In this document: piece by piece, positions 57,657-64,000 of the stretch
Layout of the letters: every line of letters starts with the position of its first letter
How positions within the stretch are numbered: the first letter of the stretch is position 1
Assembly (NCBI GenBank): GCA_963924555.1
Contig: OZ004582.1
Span: 7,874,001-7,938,000, forward strand
Origin: Crambe crambe
Lineage: Eukaryota > Porifera > Demospongiae > Poecilosclerida > Crambeidae
Direction: 5' to 3'
Length of the DNA stretch: 64,000 nt
The notes under the pieces: model-generated
Databases searched by the model: none
Told to the model about the DNA's origin: nothing
What the model saw: the letters and a program-made list of their open reading frames with translations, nothing else
Program-made: the position numbers and the translations under genes

Positions 57657-58107
57657 CAGATTGTTATATTATGTATGATAATTATATAGAGAAATCATTC
57701 CTAATGAAGGCTCCTCAGCAGGGGTTTCCTCGTTGATTATTTATGTCTACTCTTTAGCAGTCATTAACAAAACTTCATGTCTACTGTATTTCACAGCTTT
57801 TTTTTTTCTGTTTCATTTTTTGGTTTATCTTCTCTTTTTTTCTTTTCAAGGGGGTGGGGGTGGTGTTTTGTGTCAAGGTGGTGTTCTGGTGATCAGTCAT
57901 GTATCTTGTCCTAGTTCAACACAAGAGCAAGTTTGGGAATTAAGTTTCTTTGTGTTTATTTTCTGCTGATGTGTCCCACACATTGATGTAGAAGTTATTT
58001 TTATTCCATTTGATTGCATCTTCTCTATAATGTTCTTTTTTGCGATCTGAAGTCGGTCCTACTGCGCATGCCCAGCTCAGCCACGCCCCCTTTCAAAGCT
58101 CCAGAAA
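57657..58107. promoter_or_regulatory. MOB2 3' region and probable TRIM-F promoter
   Basis: Contains T-rich sequence and, just upstream of TRIM-F, 'cctactgcgcatgcccagc' (about 58060-58078), a GCGCATGC (NRF1-like) element like the one upstream of the receptor. 'gccacgcccccttt' follows directly. No AATAAA I can defend for MOB2. Confidence 0.45.
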
Positions 58108-60231
58108 ATGGCCGAAAATAGTATTGCCAAGAAATTGGAAAATCAGCTCAATTGTGCCATCTGTCTTGACATGTACACTGATCCTAAACTTCTCCAATGC
58201 TTCCATGTCTTTTGCAGGAAATGCCTCGTGAAACTCGTGGTCAGAGACCAGCAGGGACAACTCGTCCTGACTTGCCCAACATGTCGTCAGGCCACACCTG
58301 TTCCAGCCAATGGAGTGGCAGATCTCCAGTCAGCATTTCAAGTCAACCACCTCCTAGAGATCTTGGAAGAGCACAAGAAGGCTAAAGATACAGCAGCCAG
58401 TCAGAAGGGGGCAAAGAGTGTCATGACATGCACCATTCCTTCAAAAAAGGTCATTGCTAACTGTTTTGATCATGAAGATAAAGAACGAGAGCTTTACTGT
58501 GAGACGTGTGGTGACCTGATCTGTTTTAAATGTGCTATTAAAGGAGGCAAGCATATCAATCACGACTACTTCCCTCTTGATGAGGCATATGAGAGGTACA
58601 AAGGAGAAATAACTCCATCACTTGAGCCACTGGAGAAGAAACTGGAGGCTGTTAAGAAAGCACTAACACAGTTGGATAAGTGTAGCACAGATCTATCTGT
58701 CCAGCAAGTGACTATTGAAGCTAACATACACGATACCATTGGACGATTGCATGAAGTCCTTGATGTTAGGAGGACTGAGCTGATCGGTCAGCTACACGAA
58801 ATGATTCAAAGGAAGCTGAAAAATCTTGCAGTCCAGAAGGACAAGATTGAAACCATTCAGGCCCAGCTGAGTAGTTGTTTGGATTTTACGAGAGAGAGCC
58901 TGAAGATAAGCAATCAAAAAGAAGTACTGATGATGAAGACGAACATTGTGAACCAAGTGAATGAACTGACCACACCTTTCCCACCAGATGTACTGGAGCC
59001 TAACACAGAAGCTGATGTGAAGTTCCTAGCCTCACCTGATATCACTGATAAGTGTCAAACCTATGGAGAAATATTCTCACCAGAATCACCTGATCCATCG
59101 AAATCCCAGGCCACAGGCAAGGGTTTGGAGGTAGCAATGGTTAGAGAGAAGTCTACTGCTATTATGCAAATTATCAATTTCAAGGGCAAGCCATGTGATA
59201 AGTCGATCAAATCATTACAATGTGATCTTTTGTCTGAGATGACTGGTGCCAGATTGAGAGGCGGTGTAGAGAAGATGGAACAAGGCCAGTACAGGATTAG
59301 CTACCAACCCACCATCAGAGGGAGGCACCAGCTACACATCAAAGTCGAGGACCGACACATCAGAGGAAGTCCATTTGATGTCATGGTGAAGTTGCCACTG
59401 GAAAAGCTTGGTACTCCAATCCAAACTATTAGGGTGCAAAGGCCTCGAGGAGTGGTAGTCAACCAGAAGGGGGAGATAGTGGTTACAAAGGAAGGTAAAT
59501 GTATGGTCTCTGTCTTTAGTGCTGATGGAGAAAGGCTTCGATCATTTGGTTCACGTGGCTCTGGCCAGGGACAGTTTAAATATCCCTGGGGGATAACAAC
59601 AGACATTGATGGGAATATTTTAGTGGCAGATTATGACAGTTATCACATACAAAAGTTCACAGCAAGTGGCCAGCTCCTCTCTGAAGTTGGTGGAAAAGGT
59701 AATGGACCTCTGCAGTTCAACAGACCTATGGAAATAGCATTCAACACCGTGAACAAGAAGGTGTATGTGGTGGATGGGTCGAATGATCGTGTTCAAATTT
59801 TGAACTCTGACCTCATTTTTTCCAGGAAGTTTGGAAAGAAAGGCAGTGGCAAGGGACAGTTCGAAGGACCACATGGTATAGCCTGTGACAGCACTGGAAA
59901 CGTATACGTGGCTGATAGTGGTAACAATCGTATTCAAGTGTTCACATCCAAAGGACGGTTCTTACGAGCATTTGGGAAGTGTGGTCATGGCGGGGGAGAA
60001 CTGATCTACCCCCGTGGTATTGCCATTGACACTAATGATGTGGTGTATGTCAGCAAGGGAGATAGTAATCCTTGTGTGTCTGTGTTCACCTCTGAGGGTC
60101 ATTACTTGACCTCATTTGGTGGGGAAGGGACTGAACCAGGAAAGTTTCGGTTTCCTAGTGGACTAGCAGTGGATAGTAATGGTTTTGTGTATGTGTGTGA
60201 CTATGGAAACAATCGTGTACAAGTATTTTGA
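58108..60231 (+). CDS. TRIM-NHL protein, copy F (intact, 707 aa)
   Basis: Intronless ORF from ATG 58108 (context 'ccagaaaatggcc', A at -3) to TGA. RING with [20 protein letters not shown], then CRKCL and LTCPTCRQ, all eight ligands present; one B-box (NCFDHEDKERELYCETCGDL, then CFKC and HINHDY); coiled coil about 165-290; filamin-type Ig (HIRGSPFDVMVKLP); six NHL repeats ending YGNNRVQVF. Same architecture as copies A-E but clearly divergent in sequence, so it is a second subfamily on the other strand. Expected cytoplasmic E3 ligase and possible RNA-binding protein. It follows the MOB2-like gene by about 450 bp. Confidence 0.93.
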   Translation: MAENSIAKKLENQLNCAICLDMYTDPKLLQCFHVFCRKCLVKLVVRDQQGQLVLTCPTCRQATPVPANGVADLQSAFQVNHLLEILEEHKKAKDTAASQKGAKSVMTCTIPSKKVIANCFDHEDKERELYCETCGDLICFKCAIKGGKHINHDYFPLDEAYERYKGEITPSLEPLEKKLEAVKKALTQLDKCSTDLSVQQVTIEANIHDTIGRLHEVLDVRRTELIGQLHEMIQRKLKNLAVQKDKIETIQAQLSSCLDFTRESLKISNQKEVLMMKTNIVNQVNELTTPFPPDVLEPNTEADVKFLASPDITDKCQTYGEIFSPESPDPSKSQATGKGLEVAMVREKSTAIMQIINFKGKPCDKSIKSLQCDLLSEMTGARLRGGVEKMEQGQYRISYQPTIRGRHQLHIKVEDRHIRGSPFDVMVKLPLEKLGTPIQTIRVQRPRGVVVNQKGEIVVTKEGKCMVSVFSADGERLRSFGSRGSGQGQFKYPWGITTDIDGNILVADYDSYHIQKFTASGQLLSEVGGKGNGPLQFNRPMEIAFNTVNKKVYVVDGSNDRVQILNSDLIFSRKFGKKGSGKGQFEGPHGIACDSTGNVYVADSGNNRIQVFTSKGRFLRAFGKCGHGGGELIYPRGIAIDTNDVVYVSKGDSNPCVSVFTSEGHYLTSFGGEGTEPGKFRFPSGLAVDSNGFVYVCDYGNNRVQVF

Positions 60232-60329
60232 GGTGGACCCCTTCATTCAAATGTTATGATGTACTTATCCTAATATTTGTTATGCATACACTTATTATGA
60301 TGCACATGATTATATTGAACATGCAAAAA

Positions 60330-60340
60330 AATAAAATAAA
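60330..60340 (+). terminator. Poly(A) signal of TRIM copy F
   Basis: Overlapping AATAAAATAAA about 100 nt after the stop codon. Confidence 0.7.
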
Positions 60341-61347
60341 GTTTTCTGTGTCTACTATTCAAATGTTATGATGTATATATGCACTTCTTCCTACCATCAC
60401 AACTACTCCATTGTAATGCATAATCATCATTATGTCATTGAGTGTACTGAGTATGAACAAAAATATTTACTGTTAGTGCTTTATTGTGTTTCATGTCAGT
60501 ACACAGCTGCTTTATTTCAAGCAAGGGGGGATTAGCTAATCCTACCTCTACTGGTGGAAGCTTCTCTCACAGCCTTGGTCCACCTTTAAGGTATAAGATC
60601 TTTCCCTAGTGTTGACTACAACTAGACTGCAGCATAGCAACTCAATCAGCATATCTTTTGCTCAATTAACCTTTATAACTATGTGGGACCACCACTATCC
60701 ACCTTTTCTGGAAATTGAGTGACCCCACTCGGGACCAACCTCTCAATGAACTGTGGACGTATTTAAAGGAGTAAGCATATGCCCAAATGGCTCATTCCAA
60801 TAATGTTCCCTTTATCATGGAGAATTCCTCTGCTTTCACATGCGAGAAATTATCATAGATCAAAATTACTATAAATTAACAAAATAAATGACATTATTAG
60901 TGATGGACCTAGTATCAATAGTATATTGGAAATCTTTCTTTGTAGCTGCTAAACTATAACCCTGCATGAAATCACAAAAATCGCTGAATTTTGTACTTGT
61001 AAAGTATAGCTAGTTACCTTAAGGATTAACTCTCAGAAGTAATTCTCTCTTCACAGTCTCATTGATTGCTCTCTTCTGTCAGTTTATTTTGAACACATTC
61101 ACAGTTATTCATAGATCATTCAAAACTAACTTCAGTCAAATAAGAGAAATAAGGACAGTTCCCCTTAATGTGTGAGTAACACTGCAAAAATGAAATTTAA
61201 CAATTAATTTTGCTTAATTTATGTAGGTGAGATTAATCATTTGAAATCTGTCAAAATGACAATAACACTATATAATAAAACTGTTGGGTTATTTTCACGA
61301 TGATTAGCTATTAGGTATGTTAACCAAAATAACAATTCTGTTTTGCA
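60341..61347. other. Spacer between TRIM copies F and G
   Basis: AT-rich. A phrase 'cctttaaggtataagatc' near 60580 recurs at 63849, just before the next TRIM fragment, marking duplicated flank. Directly before copy G is 'attctgttttgcag', which looks like a splice acceptor, so copy G may have had an upstream exon. No other gene. Confidence 0.5.
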
Positions 61348-63473
61348 GTGTATAGCAGAAATGTGTCTGAAAATGCAATCCAGAAACTCGAAGATCAGCT
61401 CAATTGTGCCATCTATCTGGACACCTATACTGACCCCAAGCTTCTCCAGTGCTTCCATATCTACTGCAGGCAATGCCTTGTGAAACTCGTGGTCAGGGAC
61501 CAGCAGGGACGACTCATCCTGACTTGCCCAACCTGTCGTCAGGCCACACCTGTTCCAGCCAATGGAGTGGCAGGCCTCCAGTCAGCATTTCATATCAATC
61601 ACCTCCTAGAGATCTTGGAAGAGCACAAGAAGGCTAAAGATACAGCAGCCAGTCAGGAGGGGGCAAAGAGTGTCGTGATACGCTCCATTCCTTCAAAGAA
61701 GGTCATTGCTAACTGTTTTGATCATAAAGATAAAGAACAAGAACTTTACTGTGAGACGTGTGGTGACCTGATCTGTTTTAAATGTGCAATTAAAGGAGGC
61801 AAGCATATCAATCACAACTACTTCCCTCTTGATGAGGCATTTGAGAGGTATAAAAGAGAAATAACTCCATCACTTGAGCCTCTGGAGAAGAAACTGGAGG
61901 CTGTTAAGAAAGCACTAACACAGTTGGATAAGTGTAGCACAGATCTATCTGTCCAGCAAGCAGCTATAGAAGCTAACATACATGACACCATTGGACAGCT
62001 ACATGAAGTCCTTGAAGTTAGGAGGACTGAGCTGATTGGTCAACTACATAAAATGATTCGAAGAAAGCTAAAGAATCTTGCAGTCCAGAGGGACGAGATT
62101 GAAACCATCCAGGCCCAGCTGAGTAGTAGTTTGGATTTTACGAGAGAGCGCCTGAAGACGAGCAATCAGGAAGAGGTACTGATGATGAAGGTGAACATTG
62201 TGAACCAAGTCAAGGAATTGACCACACCTTTCCCACCAGATATACTGGAGCCTAACACAGAAGCTGATGTGAAGTTCCTAGCTTCACCTGATATCACTGA
62301 CAAGTGTCGAACTTATGGACAAATATTTTTTCCAGAATCACCTGATCCATCGAAATGCCAAGCCACAGGTGATTTTGGAAGTAGCAAAGGTTGGAGAGAA
62401 GTCTACTGCTGTTTTGCAAGTCATCAATTTCAAGGACCAACCATGTGTGGAGTCATTCCTGTCATTGCAATGTGAGCTTTCATCTGAGCTGACTGGTGCC
62501 AGATTGAGAGGCAGTGCAGAGAAGATGGAACAAGGCCAGTACAAGATCAGCTACCAACCCACCATCAGAGGGAGTACACATCAAAGTTGAGGACCGACAC
62601 ATCAGAGGTAGTCCATTTGATATCATGGCGAAGTTGCCACTGGATAAGCTTGGTACTCCAATTGGAACTATCTATATGGTGCAAGGGCCTCGAGGAGTGG
62701 TAGTCAACCAGAAGGGGGAGGTGGTGGTTACAGAGGCTAAAATTAGCATGGTCTCTATCTTTAGTCATGATGGAGAAAGGCTTCAATCATTTGGTTCACC
62801 TGTCTCTGGCCAGGGACAATTTATGTGGCCTTTGGGTATAACAACAGATGGTGATGGGAATATCTTTGTGGCAGATTATGGCAATTGTTGCATACAGAAG
62901 TTCACAGCAAGTGGACAGTTCCTCTCTGCAGTTGGTGGAAGAGGTAATAGACCTCTGCAGTTTGACCATCCTATGGAAGTAGCATTCAACACCGTGAACA
63001 AGGTGTATGTGGCTGATAGGTTGAATGATCGTGTTCAAGTTTTGAATTCTGACCTCACCTTTTTCAATAAGTTCGGAAAGAAAGGCAGTGGCAAGGAACA
63101 GATTATGGAACCACATGGTATAGCCTGTGACAGCACTGGGAACGCATACGTGGCTGATTGTGGTAACAATCGTATTCAAGTCTTCACAGCTGAAGGACGG
63201 TTCTTGGGAGCATTTGGGAAGTATGGATGTGGCAAGGGGGAACTGACCAATCCATCAGGTATCACCATTGACACTAATGATGTGGTGTATGTCAGTGAAG
63301 GTCTCAGCAACTATCGTGTGTCTTTGTTCACATCTGAGGGTCATTTCTTGACCTCATTTGGTGGGGTAGGGACCAAACCAGGAGAGTTTCAATTTGCTAA
63401 TGGACTAGCAGTGGATAGTAGTGGTTTTGTGTATGTGTGTGACTGTTTGAACAATCGTGTAGCAGTATTTTGA
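61348..63473 (+). pseudogene. TRIM-NHL copy G, damaged (two frameshifts, RING cysteine lost)
   Basis: Aligned with copy F it lacks 2 nt near 62370 and 8 nt at about 62574/62575, which break the filamin-domain region. The N-terminal part (61348-62475) encodes RING, B-box and coiled coil; the NHL part is open from about 62514 to 63473. The second RING zinc ligand is changed from Cys to Tyr (CAIYLDTY; TAT at 61414-61416), so even the N-terminal product would have a faulty RING. The initiator context also differs from copy F (MYSRNVSENAIQ). The propeller half has six NHL repeats and no stop, so decay is probably recent. Confidence 0.85.
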
Positions 63474-63735
63474 AAAGTGGACCTTCATTCAAATGTTATG
63501 ATGTACTTATTGTTTTCAACTTATTGTTTTTATACATAGCTAGTTATGCATTTCATACCATCACAACTTTTCCATTATGATGCACATCATTATGAGTAGC
63601 TATAGGATGTGATACTATATATAGTGCTACTGTATACAGGTATTACTTCATGTTATTTTTTCAACAGGTTGGGGGAGTGAAGAGTCCTTACTGGTGCACG
63701 GATGCTTCTCTCATGGACTTGTAATTTATAGCAAG

Positions 63736-63817
63736 TACAGTGGAAAGGACCCTCCAAGCTCTGCAAAGGACGAAGTGGCTGATCCCAAAGTGTCCTTTAT
63801 TCTGAGGTTCCACTGTA
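63736..63817. mobile_element. Compact copy of the short dispersed element, with both ends
   Basis: Starts 'tacagtggaaaggaccctcc', ends 'ttctgaggttccactgtag'; about 82 bp in all, the clearest view of both inverted ends of the family. Confidence 0.7.
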
Positions 63818-63877
63818 GAAACTTGTTCTAGGTCACATGATCACTACCTTTAAGGTATAAGATCCACCAATCTACAT

Positions 63878-64000
63878 GTCAGTGAGGGAAATAGTAATCA
63901 TTGTGTGTCTGTGTTCACCTCTGAGGGTCATTTCTTGACCTCATTTGGTGGGGAAGGGACTGAACCAGGAAAGTTTAAGTATCCTAGTGGACTAGCAGTG
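63878..64000 (+). pseudogene. TRIM-NHL fragment H at the window edge
   Basis: Open sequence matching the last two NHL repeats of copy F (60049-60171): FTSEGHFLTSFGGEGTEPGK and PSGLAV. Nothing upstream matches the RING, coiled coil or earlier NHL repeats, and no start or acceptor is visible, so it looks like a truncated duplicate. It continues beyond the window. Confidence 0.7.

Overview
The window looks like nuclear DNA of an early-branching animal, most probably a demosponge of the Amphimedon type. That is inference from four things: AT-rich sequence, short introns with GT-AG ends, animal-specific protein architectures (LRP4-type receptor, TRIM-NHL proteins, PHRF1, MOB2), and many small inverted-repeat elements and microsatellites. 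I saw no bacterial, viral, tRNA or rRNA gene.

Layout. From 1 to 24.9 kb the minus strand carries five closely related TRIM-NHL genes: one cut by the window edge (A, <1-1400), three intact single-exon genes (B 12008-14125, C 15454-17553, E 21390-23507) and one damaged copy (D 18690-20786). From 42.9 kb down to 6.5 kb, also on the minus strand, runs one large gene of about 33 exons. It encodes an LRP4-type receptor: signal peptide, 8 LDL-receptor class A repeats, 2 EGF repeats, 4 YWTD propellers each followed by EGF, a Ser/Thr stalk, a transmembrane helix, an FTNPNY motif and a proline-rich tail. TRIM copies B-E sit inside one 13.7 kb intron of this receptor gene, between propellers 3 and 4. 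Copy A lies beyond the receptor's 3' end, next to decayed copies of receptor propeller-3 exons. Another decayed receptor exon lies between TRIM copies C and D. The TRIM array therefore grew by segmental duplications that carried pieces of the host receptor gene along.

From 43.1 to 45.0 kb on the plus strand lies a three-exon gene for a small secreted protein I do not recognise; it diverges from the receptor gene. It converges on a PHRF1 gene (RING + PHD + basic region + C-terminal helical domain, minus, 52719-45180), whose largest intron holds a minisatellite of about 2.7 kb. PHRF1 diverges from a five-exon MOB2-like gene (plus, 53250-57656). Downstream on the plus strand is a second, more divergent TRIM-NHL group: one intact gene (F, 58108-60231), one pseudogene with two frameshifts and a lost RING cysteine (G, 61348-63473), and the start of a third copy at the window edge (H).

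How the genes may act: the receptor would bind secreted ligands at the cell surface and be endocytosed through FxNPxY. TRIM-NHL proteins are cytoplasmic RING E3 ligases and RNA-binding regulators. PHRF1 is a nuclear chromatin reader and ligase. MOB2 is a co-regulator of NDR kinases. No direct pathway joins them in this sequence; the strongest story is genomic, namely repeated duplication and gene conversion of a ligase family inside a receptor intron. The receptor exon model was checked by hand for reading phase and closes at every junction except one near 8.4-8.6 kb.
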